A stretch of 64,000 nt of DNA from Methylococcales bacterium. GTDB lineage: Bacteria; Pseudomonadota; Gammaproteobacteria; Methylococcales; Methylomonadaceae. Under the pieces are notes generated by a model. That model had not been told where the DNA came from. It did no database searches and saw nothing but the letters and a program-made list of their open reading frames with translations. Position numbers and translations under genes: made by a program. Every line of letters begins with the position of its first letter. Positions within the stretch are counted from its first letter, which is position 1. The stretch is taken from contig JAUZSN010000002.1 in NCBI GenBank assembly GCA_030949405.1, positions 1,970,553 through 2,034,552 on the forward strand. Reading direction: 5' to 3'. Positions 25,856 through 34,595 of this stretch are shown in pieces.

Positions 25856-28511
25856 ATTCATTTTTTTAGCGTGTTAACGCCGCTACAACTAACTGTTTTA
25901 GATGTTGTTTTATTAGCTCTTTCAAGTTCTTTACCGCTTTGGTTTTTTGCATTACGGCCTTTATCTATACAAATAATTGAAGAAAAGCAACACCTTGAAA
26001 AACAAACGGCTGCTAACATGAGTTTGCTTGAGGCACTAGATAGCTGTAATGATATGATTTTACTAATGGATATTAAGGGAAATATTTCTTATGCAAATCA
26101 ATCTTTTTTTCAATTAACAGGCTGGACAAGTGCTTCTTTATTGAAAAAAAATGCAAATATTTTGAATAGTCCTAATACAGATAAAGCCAGTTTAAAAGAA
26201 TTACAGCATAGGTTACAACAGCATAAACCCTGGTCGGGTCGATTACTCGCGCGTCGAAAAGGCATGGAGCAAATTAAAATTTTAGGACAAACAACCGCTC
26301 CTGATCCTTTGGAATGTTGGGTTGACGTTAGCATAACTCCCATAATTAGGGAGGGTGAAAATATAGGCTACGTTGAAGTTTTACGTGACATTAGCGCCCA
26401 AGTGTCACACGAGATCGTCGTAGAAATAGAAAAAAAGGATATTGCTGCTCGATTTGAAATTGCGAATATATTGCAACAAACATCCCCCTTAAAACAACGT
26501 TTTATTGAGGTCATGGCGGTTTTATTTTCTTTGAAAAATTGTGAGCTAGAAAGTAAAGGCGGCGTTTTTATTAAAGACGAGGCTGATGATTTTTTAGATA
26601 TGTTTGTGATGAAAGGACAATTTAGTGATGAATTTATTCGTAGAGAAAAACGGATTCCTTTAGGGGCCTGTTTATGTGGTCGTACGGCCGTCTCTGGGAA
26701 GATGATTATTTCGGATGATTGTTTTTGTGATCCACGCCATGAGCATCAATTTGAAGGCATGAAAGCCCATGGGCATTATATTATGCCGATTGCATTTAAT
26801 ACTGAAATATTAGGGGTTTTATTTTTATATACATCGCCCTATCCTGCAAAAAATCAAGAAAGGATTGATATATTTATGCAGGTTAGTGAGATGATGGCTA
26901 TTGCTTTATTACGTGAAAAGGCACAAGAATCACTTAGGCTTGCCCATGAAACCACGTTGCTGGCAGCAAAGAATAAAAGTGATTTTTTAGCGAATATGAG
27001 TCATGAAATTAGAACGCCAATGAATGGGGTTTTAGGAATGCTTAGTATATTGAAAGAGACCGAAATGGAGGCAGAGCAGCGTGATATGGTAAAAACAGCG
27101 GCAAATTCAGCGAATGCACTCCTAACGATTATTAACGATATTTTAAACTTCTCTAAGTTAGAAGCGGGGAAATTAGAGCTTGAAACCATTGAATTTCATT
27201 TGCCTGATTTAGTGGAAGATGTCTGTTCTTTACTTGCTATAGAAGCACGGCATAACACCCTAAAACTGACGTGTTCCCTTGATGTTGAAATACAATCTTA
27301 TTGGCAAGGTGATGCGATTAGAATTCGACAAATAGTCACGAATATTTTAGGAAATGCGATTAAATTTACGCAACAAGGGGATGTTTTTGTTCGTGTAAAA
27401 TCGGTGGTAGCTGAGAATGGAAAATGCGATATACGTTTTGAAATTCAAGATACGGGTGTTGGTATTACCCCAAAAATTCAAAAGAACTTATTTAAACCTT
27501 TTTCGCAAGCCGATAGTTCAACCGCTCGTCACTTTGGTGGAACTGGGTTAGGACTTTCTATTTGTAAAGATTTAGTTGAGCTTATGGGGGGGTTCAATTG
27601 GCGTGGACAGTCAATTAGGGGAAGGGGCCTTATTTTGGTTTACCCTGCCTTTGTTAGCCTCAAAACGTCAAACGGTTCATTCATCAGGCTATTTTAAGGG
27701 AAAACGAGTGCTTGTTATTGATAGTCATTCAGCAAGTCAGTCTATTCTGGATGATTATTTACAATTTTGGGGATGTGAGGTTGAGCAGGTGACATCGGCC
27801 TCGTTAGCATTGGATCGACTCGATAATGCATTAGAGCAACAAAAGAAATATGATGTCTTGTTATTAGATACCCAAATACCTAAGATGGGGGGGCTTGAGC
27901 TGGTTAAAAAAATACATCAAAAAGAGGCGTATGAAAAAACACCCTGTTTATTGTTATTTTCAGAAAAGGTCATTAATCCAGATTATAAAATAACAAACAG
28001 TTTACAAAGTATTGCGAAGCCTATTCGTAAAGATGTTTTATTTCACACTTTATCTAAACTATTAAATATGAAAGATGATTTACCCGTCATAATGTCACCG
28101 AATCGTATTGAGCGTCCTAACTATAGCGATTATAAAATATTGGTCGCAGAAGATAACATCATTAATCAAAAAGTGATTTCAGGGCTTTTACGTCAATTTA
28201 ATATTACGGCTGATTTAGTTGATAATGGTCAGTTATTACTCGATAGAATAACCATTCAAAAATATGATTTGATTTTTATGGACTGTCAAATGCCTGTTAT
28301 GGATGGGTATGAAGCGACACAAAAGTTACGTGAATATTACTCAGCAGAAACAGTTGATAGTCGGGTTCCTGTTATTGCGTTAACAGCCCATGCCAGTCTC
28401 TCTGATAAAGAAAAATGTCTTGGCGTGGGTATGGATGATTATTTATCAAAACCGATTGAGGGTCTTTTGCTTGCGGATATGTTAAAAAAATGGTTAAAAA
28501 AAACGGGATAA
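25856..28511 (+). pseudogene. Hybrid sensor histidine kinase (PAS-GAF-HisKA-HATPase-REC-REC), broken
   Basis: After the IS the frame continues with the second membrane helix (VVLLALSSSLPLWFFALRPL), a PAS domain (about 25995-26420) and a GAF domain (ACLCGRTAVSGKMI). The HisKA site is SHEIRTPMNG near 27000. The ATPase domain has N box NILGNAIKF, DTGVGI and GGTGLGLSICKDL. At a G7 run (27586-27592) one extra base shifts the frame; the other frame continues SIGVDSQLGEGALFWFTLPL. Two receiver domains follow: a first one with LLLDTQIPKMGG, and a second with AEDNIINQ and FMDCQMPVMDGYEA. The BarA-like architecture suggests a global regulator. With an IS upstream and this shift, it should not make an intact protein as read. 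Confidence 0.85.
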
Positions 28512-28535
28512 AGAAATCGTTCCTTACCCCGTTTT
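28500..28535. terminator. Bidirectional terminator between kinase and hsp70
   Basis: AAAACGGGATAAAGAA (28500-28515) and TTCCTTACCCCGTTTT (28520-28535) form a 16-bp stem, with G-T wobbles at two positions, around a four-base loop. A-rich and T-rich flanks on the two strands suit both converging genes. Confidence 0.7.
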
Positions 28536-28539
28536 AGCA

Positions 28540-30636
28540 TTAATTAGCTAATGAGTCTTCATCGTTTGCTCTGACATCAAATTCAATTTTCCAACTGGCT
28601 TTATTACGTTGAGAAACGGCATGAAGCTCCAGTGTTCCGACTTCGGTGACCGCAGCTCGTAAATGAACAGGAACGACTTCACCTGCTTTATGCGTATCTT
28701 CGGGTAAGGTAATTTCAATTTCGTCTAATTCGTCAAGCTCGTCATCACTCCAATAATCAAGTCGTGTTCCCACTAAATCGTCACGACGGTTATTTGAGCC
28801 AAAAAAACGAAAACGGACGGGTTCACCGATGACTAAGCCAAACTCATCATCGGGTAATAACGCATCGGTGCCTTCTTCCATTCCGAAAGGGGCAATACAA
28901 AGTGCTTGAATTTCGGGAGGCATTCCAGGGATTGCGGGCATTGAGCTTTCAATACCGACATAATAAGACGCAGCGGTGCCGCCTTTGATTCTAACGCCTT
29001 TACCTTTACGAACAAAGCCGTAATAAGCCGCCCCTCGTGCGACGGCAAGATCTAAATCAGCCCCCTCTAATAATCGAGCATCAGGAGCCTCTTCGGTGGC
29101 TAACCAGTCATTCAAAATTGACATTAAACGTTCTGAGAGAATATCCGCTTTTAAAACGCCCCCATTAAATAAAACAGCGGTTGGGTGTAAAAAGCTAGCA
29201 TTCTCAGGTAATGAAATATCTTTTAAATCGGCTGTGGCGGATAATTGTTTGGTTAAAAAAGCCGCTAAATGGCGCGTAATCCCTGCATCTTGTGCGTAAG
29301 GTAAGCCAGTCGTTCTCAAGCCTGTACGTGTTCGAGTAACAGGACGTTCACTCACGGCAGTTTTAGGTAAAAAACCTTCGACTAAGACTTGATTAACTTC
29401 ATCACGGGTTAATTCACTACGCAAGGTTCCACCGATCAGGGATGAACCACGGTTTGCAATAACGAGCGGGATGGTATCAATATCGCCATCATTAAAAATT
29501 TTCTCTTTGGCATCACGACAGCTATGGGTTAAGGCTTGTACTTGCCATGGTTGCAGTCGCGTTCCTTCTTTTTCAATTTTCGCTTTGATGGTATAGGCGA
29601 GGGCTAAATCCATATTATCACCGCCCAAAAGAATATGATCCCCGACCGCAACACGGGTTAATTCTAAATTACCTTCTTGTTCAGTGACTGCAATTAACGA
29701 TAAATCAGTGGTTCCTCCCCCGACATCAATCACTAATAAAACATCGCCTATATTGACATGATTACGCCAGTCCCCGTCACTGTTTTCTATCCAGCTATAT
29801 AAGGCGGCTTGGGGTTCTTCTAATAAAACCGCTTGACCTAACCCCACTTCTCGCGCCGCTTCTACGGTTAATTCCCGTGCTGAGGGGTCGAATGATGCGG
29901 GAACTGTAAGGGTTACATTTTGTTCAGCTAAGGGGAAATCGGGGTTCTGGCTATTCCAAGCCGCTTGCAAATGCTGTAAATAAGCGGTGGTGGCTTGAAA
30001 AGGCGAAACCCGTTCAATTTCTTCAGGTGATTCGGCGGGTAAAATGGGTTTTTTACAATCAACCCCCGCATGACACAACCAACTTTTTGCGCTGGAAACT
30101 AATCGAATAGGCGTTTTTCCGCCCATGTTTCGGGCAATTTCGCCAACAAGATAATCAGTGGAGGCTGTCCACGGTAAGGTTTTATCATCGGCGGTCATTT
30201 CAGCTTCATGCGCTAAATACATGAAGGAAGGCAATTGACTTTTATCTTCAACCACACCGGGTGCAATTAACTGTGGAATAGTCATCACATGTTGTTCAAT
30301 ATGATCGTCATCGGTGTTGGTTAAATCCACATACGATAATACGCAATGGGTTGTTCCTAAATCGATACCTACCGTAAAACGAGGGCCGCTCTCTGAGATG
30401 ATTTCTTCTTCAACGAGGGACTCTTCTTCATTAATGGCCTCATTTTCTTCCTCTGCATCGATAACTTTTTCCGACGCTATGGTTTCATCATTCAATTCAA
30501 TTTTCTCATCGGCTTCCATTTCATCAACACTTTCAACTTCATCAGCGTTTTCAATTTCATTTGTTGTTTCAGGTTCAGATGTCTCTGAATCATCCGATTT
30601 ATTTTTAGCGTGTCCAAATAAGCCTTTCATTTTCAT
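28540..30636 (-). CDS. Hsp70-family protein with acidic N-terminal extension
   Basis: This 698-residue Hsp70/actin-fold ATPase carries TVGIDLGTTHCVLSY near residue 90, VIDVGGGTTDLSL near 300, GGDNMDLALA near 335 and FNGGVLKADIL near 490. An extension of about 85 residues precedes the ATPase, made almost entirely of Glu, Asp, Asn and Ser. The end is short and beta-rich, not a classical DnaK lid. It overlaps the upstream DUF2760 gene by four bases (ATGA), so translation is coupled. It is a specialised Hsp70, not the housekeeping DnaK, and its clients are unknown. Confidence 0.88.
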   Translation of the reverse strand: MKMKGLFGHAKNKSDDSETSEPETTNEIENADEVESVDEMEADEKIELNDETIASEKVIDAEEENEAINEEESLVEEEIISESGPRFTVGIDLGTTHCVLSYVDLTNTDDDHIEQHVMTIPQLIAPGVVEDKSQLPSFMYLAHEAEMTADDKTLPWTASTDYLVGEIARNMGGKTPIRLVSSAKSWLCHAGVDCKKPILPAESPEEIERVSPFQATTAYLQHLQAAWNSQNPDFPLAEQNVTLTVPASFDPSARELTVEAAREVGLGQAVLLEEPQAALYSWIENSDGDWRNHVNIGDVLLVIDVGGGTTDLSLIAVTEQEGNLELTRVAVGDHILLGGDNMDLALAYTIKAKIEKEGTRLQPWQVQALTHSCRDAKEKIFNDGDIDTIPLVIANRGSSLIGGTLRSELTRDEVNQVLVEGFLPKTAVSERPVTRTRTGLRTTGLPYAQDAGITRHLAAFLTKQLSATADLKDISLPENASFLHPTAVLFNGGVLKADILSERLMSILNDWLATEEAPDARLLEGADLDLAVARGAAYYGFVRKGKGVRIKGGTAASYYVGIESSMPAIPGMPPEIQALCIAPFGMEEGTDALLPDDEFGLVIGEPVRFRFFGSNNRRDDLVGTRLDYWSDDELDELDEIEITLPEDTHKAGEVVPVHLRAAVTEVGTLELHAVSQRNKASWKIEFDVRANDEDSLAN

Positions 30637-31310
30637 AATTCAACCTCTGCCGCAGCAATAATTTTTGCATTATGCCCTTGTGTTAATTTAGGTAAACGAA
30701 TCTCGGTAACTTGCCAGCCTTTATGAATAAGTTCCCCCGTGAAAGGGGCATCACCGACAATGTTTCCTGTTAGCCGTACCTTAGATGCATCAAACCCTTT
30801 TTGAAGGGTGATTTTACTGCCTTCGTCTTCATTGCGTATGATGTCTAGGCTCAAATGTTCATTAATGACTTTGGTACAGCCTTCATGAACGACTCGTGCG
30901 GCAACGCCTACATCGGAATCACTATAAACGGTAATATCTTCTTTTATAAAATCAATAAAACGGGCTTCTTTTTGTAACAAGCCTAATAATTGTAAGGCTG
31001 CATCTGGAGTCGATTCTTTTAAAATAACAGGCTCAGGTATGGGGGCTTCAATAATTTTTTCAACTTCAACAATCTTTTCAACCTCAACAATTCTCTCAAC
31101 TTCAACAATTTTTTCAACAGTTTGAATTTCAGGCGCAGGTTTTTCAATCACGACAGGGGCTACTTGTTTTTTAGAGCGGGTTAAAGAAATAACCCATGAC
31201 AGTAAGACGATTAAGAGGGTTAACGCTAAAATTGCAATGGTTCCTGCCAAGCAAACATGCCACAAATCAAAGGTTGTTGGTTTTAATGATAAATCAATGG
31301 TGTAAAACAT
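30633..31310 (-). CDS. DUF2760 membrane-anchored protein
   Basis: The 225-residue protein has one membrane helix (about 20-45). A linker of repeating charged and hydrophobic residues follows (VEKIVEVERIVEVEKI). The DUF2760 domain comes next (ALQLLGLLQKEARFIDFIKEDI, here as parts, then LTGNIVGDAPFTGELIHKGW). DUF2760 genes regularly neighbour this type of Hsp70, so the protein may act as its partner at the inner membrane. The stop overlaps the hsp70 start by four bases. The function has not been shown. Confidence 0.85.
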   Translation of the reverse strand: MFYTIDLSLKPTTFDLWHVCLAGTIAILALTLLIVLLSWVISLTRSKKQVAPVVIEKPAPEIQTVEKIVEVERIVEVEKIVEVEKIIEAPIPEPVILKESTPDAALQLLGLLQKEARFIDFIKEDITVYSDSDVGVAARVVHEGCTKVINEHLSLDIIRNEDEGSKITLQKGFDASKVRLTGNIVGDAPFTGELIHKGWQVTEIRLPKLTQGHNAKIIAAAEVEL

Positions 31311-31313
31311 GAG

Positions 31314-31691
31314 TTATTGACCTGCCTTTTTAGCGGCTTCTCTAAACATAAGTTCTTTTAATAATCGTCGAGTCACTTGAATCCGCATTTTTTTTAAATA
31401 TCGGTCAGCAATTGTCTTTGGAACGTTGGCATCAATGTAAGTTTTTCGCATTTTAGCCAATTCAGATTCACATTGTTTAATGATTGCTTCGGTCGCATGA
31501 CGACTTTCTTGCGCATTATAAGCAGGTTTTTGCATTTCTTTAATAACGCATTCTTTATAGTGGCGTTGTGAAAGTTGAATTTTTTTAATCAATGCCTCTG
31601 TTAATACGGTGCCTTGCCATTCATTTTTAGTTTCAGCAGCCGCTAGTAGCCCTGAATACAGTAAAATAGTGACCATTAAAAATTGTTTCAT
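31314..31691 (-). CDS. Exported helical protein upstream of DUF2760-hsp70
   Basis: The start ATG at 31691 has GAGG upstream, and the product opens with a signal peptide (QFLMVTILLYSGLLAAAE). The longer in-frame extension to 31844 lacks such signals and was rejected. The mature part of about 105 residues is helical and basic, with two cysteines in YKECVIKEM and IKQCESELAK that could pair. The gene ends 3 bp before the DUF2760 start, so the three genes form one operon. The family is not recognised. Confidence 0.7.
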   Translation of the reverse strand: MKQFLMVTILLYSGLLAAAETKNEWQGTVLTEALIKKIQLSQRHYKECVIKEMQKPAYNAQESRHATEAIIKQCESELAKMRKTYIDANVPKTIADRYLKKMRIQVTRRLLKELMFREAAKKAGQ

Positions 31692-31843
31692 CGGTTTTCC
31701 TCTATTAAGATAGATCGTTAAGCGCGTTATTTTACGCGAACAGCTAAAAAAATGAATTATCAAAATATAATGCGTCTTATACCTTGAATTTTCAAGCCAT
31801 GTACACGTATTTGAATGAAATACTATTAAGCAAAGGACAATCA

Positions 31844-32650
31844 ATGAATAAATATGGAGGGCTATTGATTCATCAAAGTTATGATGAGCAAGGTTTAATT
31901 GAAGTAATTGATACTAAAGGGATTCGGTCGTTACATTTTGGTAATGATGCCCAGCAAAGTAGTGTTCAATTATCGCATCCGTATCAATTATATTTACGGT
32001 ACACTCAAACGTTAATGAGTTGGTTATTATTTAAACCGATAATTAATGATGTCTTGATGATTGGCTTAGGGGGCGGAACATTGGCTAATTATTTTTTATA
32101 TCATTTTGACGATTGCAACGTAAAAGTAGTTGAATATCGACCTAATGTGCTAAAAATTGCGCGTAGCCATTTTGGACTACCGCTAAAAGAGTCACGTTTA
32201 AAAACCTTAATTGCCGATGGCAGTGATTATTTACGAAAACAATCGACGCATGACGAAGGACGTTATCCTCTTATGATTATTGATGCTTTTGACAGCCAAG
32301 GGATGTCGGATGCAGTAACGCACAGTGCTTTTTTCGATCACTGTAAATCAGCCCTTAACCAAGAGGGTTTATTAGTCATTAACTTATGGAAAACCGATAA
32401 AGCTCTTTATGAAAAAATAAGTTGGGATTTACAGCAGGTTTTTCATGAACGGGTCTTATTTTTACCAGTAGAAGGACGTGATAATGTGATTGCCTTTGCT
32501 TTTAATGACGGTTTTCAACCCTTAAACTTTAAATCGTTAATTAAACAGACTTACCAACTACAGCAGTCTCATTTTCTTGATTTTCCTTTGTATTTGAAAA
32601 AACTAAAAACAAATAACCCGACAACATTTAAAAAAATCGTCTTGTCTTAG
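31844..32650 (+). CDS. Spermidine synthase-like methyltransferase-fold protein
   Basis: The 268-residue protein has the spermidine-synthase fold: LMIGLGGGTLANYF near residue 75, VKVVEYRPNVLKIA near 95, IADGSDYLR and MIIDAFDSQGMSDAV. The polyamine-synthase Asp pair is only partly preserved (IIDAFD), and no SpeD gene is adjacent. It could be a true aminopropyltransferase or one of the fused-like paralogs of unknown role. The ATG at 31844 follows AAGGACAATCA, a good ribosome binding site, and is chosen over upstream in-frame starts. Confidence 0.75.
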   Translation: MNKYGGLLIHQSYDEQGLIEVIDTKGIRSLHFGNDAQQSSVQLSHPYQLYLRYTQTLMSWLLFKPIINDVLMIGLGGGTLANYFLYHFDDCNVKVVEYRPNVLKIARSHFGLPLKESRLKTLIADGSDYLRKQSTHDEGRYPLMIIDAFDSQGMSDAVTHSAFFDHCKSALNQEGLLVINLWKTDKALYEKISWDLQQVFHERVLFLPVEGRDNVIAFAFNDGFQPLNFKSLIKQTYQLQQSHFLDFPLYLKKLKTNNPTTFKKIVLS

Positions 32651-32676
32651 TTAATTATTTTATGACAGGCAACAAA

Positions 32677-32697
32677 AAGCCCGCTTAAAGCGGGCTT
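32677..32697. terminator. Intrinsic terminator hairpin
   Basis: AAGCCCGCTT (32677-32686) and AAGCGGGCTT (32688-32697) form a perfect 10-bp stem. On the minus strand it is followed by TTTTTG, so it would end a leftward transcript well. On the plus strand it would close the spermidine-synthase-like gene with a weaker T tail. Confidence 0.75.
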
Positions 32698-32746
32698 GCG
32701 TTCAGTATTATTGTTATTATTGTGTCATACGCGACTGCTACGATCA

Positions 32747-32868
32747 CAGCTTAATGTCAGCGGTTATTTATTATAATTATGATTACCTTTAAAATTATTA
32801 TTATTATTACTAAAGGTCGCTCTATCCTCATGAGTAGGTTTGACGCTACCGCTTAATCCGTTAAGCTG
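32747..32868. ncRNA. Candidate structured RNA with three nested stems
   Basis: Three inverted repeats nest in order: CAGCTTAA (32747-32754) with TTAAGCTG (32861-32868), AGCGGT (32759-32764) with ACCGCT (32848-32853), and ACCTTTA (32785-32791) with TAAAGGT (32811-32817). The minus strand then reaches the good terminator at 32677-32697. I do not recognise a known RNA family. Chance cannot be excluded in AT-rich DNA. Confidence 0.35.
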
Positions 32869-33112
32869 GTGTTCAGTTTAAGTGATAACGGCATAAATAC
32901 CTAATTAAAAAATAAAATTATCATTAAAATAATTCAGGTTATTAAAAATAAAGATTAAAAACAATGCGTTGTAATGTTATTTAACTATCGTTTAGATAAT
33001 TAATGGGCAGCTAAGACGGTTTTTTGTATTAAGAGTGCTTTAAAACACGCAGTATTGGCCTCTTTATTTTAGAGAGATATCTCACAAATTATTAAAAAAT
33101 AATGGCTATGGG

Positions 33113-34564
33113 TTATTCATTTCTTTTTCTTTGTTGTTCTTCTTTTTGAAAAAAATGTAAACGTGCATTTAAAATAGCGTTTAAATAAAGATCCATGGGT
33201 TTTGATTTTCGGGCTAATTTAAGTTGTAAAATGGCTGTTTGTGTATCGCCTATAGCATAATAATATTCGGCAACATAACGATGTGATTCGGCCATTTGTT
33301 TTAAACCTGCATAACTTTGAGCGAGCAATTCAAAATATAAAGCGCGTTTACGAAAGGCCTCGTCTAATGTTTCTAAGTGTTGTTTTGCGATATAGGGCTG
33401 TCCTGATTTTAATAATCCTTTTATATAATCAATTTTAAGGGCTTTATTGGTTGGAAAGCGAGTGAGTGCTTGCTTATAAAGTCGGATGGCCTGTTTATAA
33501 TTCTTTGTTTCTAGAGCTGTTTTTGCTAGGGCATTGATATAGTGTGGTTGGTTAGGGTAACGTTTACTTAAGGCAATTAATATTTCTTCAGCGTTAGAAA
33601 ATTGCTGTTTTTTTAAGTGGGCTAAGGCAATCCCATAACGGGCAACAGCGCGCTGCTGTGATGTGCCAAGGGTCGATTTGAGTTTGAAATAATCTAATAC
33701 AGTGTCACTATTGTCCGCACTTAACACTCTTAGTTTTGCTCGAATTAAAAGATAGCTTATCGAGTTAGGGTATTGTTGATAAGGGTATTTTTCTGCCCTA
33801 CCGCGTGTATCTGAAACGCGGGAAACCGTAACAGGGTGGGTGCGTAAAAATTCTGGAATTCCTTTTCCATAAAAACGGCTAGATTGTTGTAAATGTTCAA
33901 AAAAAGAAGGCATACTGCGTGGGTCATAGTTTGAATCGGCTAAATTTTGCATACCGACGCGATCCGCTTCTTGCTCATTATCACGTGTAAAATCAATTTG
34001 AAATTGCATGTTACTCGCTTGTATCGCCACTAAGGCGGCCTGACCTAATGCTGGATTTTGAGTGCCGATTAAAATAGCGGCTAAGGTCGCGGCGGCGGTT
34101 GGAATAGAAAGTTGACTCGCGGCTTCAAAAGCACGATATAAGTGGCGTTGTGTTACATGAGCGACTTCATGGGCGACGACAGAGGCTAATTCACTTTCAG
34201 CCTCGGTTAATAAAAATAACCCCGAATTAATGCCAATATAACCCCCAGGCCCTGCAAAGGCATTAATACTTTTATCTAACACGATAAAAAAATGAAAGGG
34301 ATTACTGGGGGCATCCGTATTTGAAACTAAATGTCTTCCCATGGATTGAATATAGTGTTCAATTTCAATATCCTCATTAATCGTGAGTTGATAATGTAAA
34401 CTCCGAAAAAAAGCCTCGCCCAGTTTTTGTTCTTGAATAGGCGAAATTAACGTTCCACTTGAATCCCCCATGTCGGGTAAATTGATTTTAGAGGGGGTTA
34501 TGGCGTACAAGGCCGTTGAAAAAAAGGCGAAAGAGACCGTTAAAATAGCAAATTTTAATTTCAT
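33113..34564 (-). CDS. bepA: BepA-like periplasmic M48 metalloprotease with TPR repeats
   Basis: The 483-residue protein has a signal peptide. The zinc protease motif is HEVAHVTQRH (132-141), with the third ligand in DNEQEADRVG near 203. About 180 C-terminal residues of tetratricopeptide repeats follow (NALAKTALETKNYKQAIRLY). BepA-type proteases check LptD and other outer-membrane barrel proteins during assembly. The architecture and length match E. coli BepA (YfgC). It lies just downstream of the GGDEF/EAL gene on the same strand. Confidence 0.88.
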   Translation of the reverse strand: MKLKFAILTVSFAFFSTALYAITPSKINLPDMGDSSGTLISPIQEQKLGEAFFRSLHYQLTINEDIEIEHYIQSMGRHLVSNTDAPSNPFHFFIVLDKSINAFAGPGGYIGINSGLFLLTEAESELASVVAHEVAHVTQRHLYRAFEAASQLSIPTAAATLAAILIGTQNPALGQAALVAIQASNMQFQIDFTRDNEQEADRVGMQNLADSNYDPRSMPSFFEHLQQSSRFYGKGIPEFLRTHPVTVSRVSDTRGRAEKYPYQQYPNSISYLLIRAKLRVLSADNSDTVLDYFKLKSTLGTSQQRAVARYGIALAHLKKQQFSNAEEILIALSKRYPNQPHYINALAKTALETKNYKQAIRLYKQALTRFPTNKALKIDYIKGLLKSGQPYIAKQHLETLDEAFRKRALYFELLAQSYAGLKQMAESHRYVAEYYYAIGDTQTAILQLKLARKSKPMDLYLNAILNARLHFFQKEEQQRKRNE

Positions 34565-34595
34565 TATGGTTTTAATCCTAAGAATAATCGCTTGC

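Larger units (their letters stand above)
32651..33112. other. Intergenic region of 462 bp with hairpins
   Basis: No convincing gene lies between the spermidine-synthase-like gene and the BepA-like gene. It contains a strong GC-rich hairpin (32677-32697), a nested set of inverted repeats (32747-32868), and AT-rich sequence down to 33112. Confidence 0.5.

Noticed and set aside
27576-28511. Independent response regulator starting at 27576
   Set aside because: Its first residues continue the kinase ATPase domain in another frame; it is the frameshifted end of the kinase.
31692-31844. N-terminal extension of the exported protein
   Set aside because: The extension lacks a signal peptide and RBS, while ATG 31691 has both.
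32747-32868. Hammerhead ribozyme or c-di-GMP riboswitch
   Set aside because: No CTGATGA/GAAA core and no GEMM-type conserved bases are present; only stems are visible.
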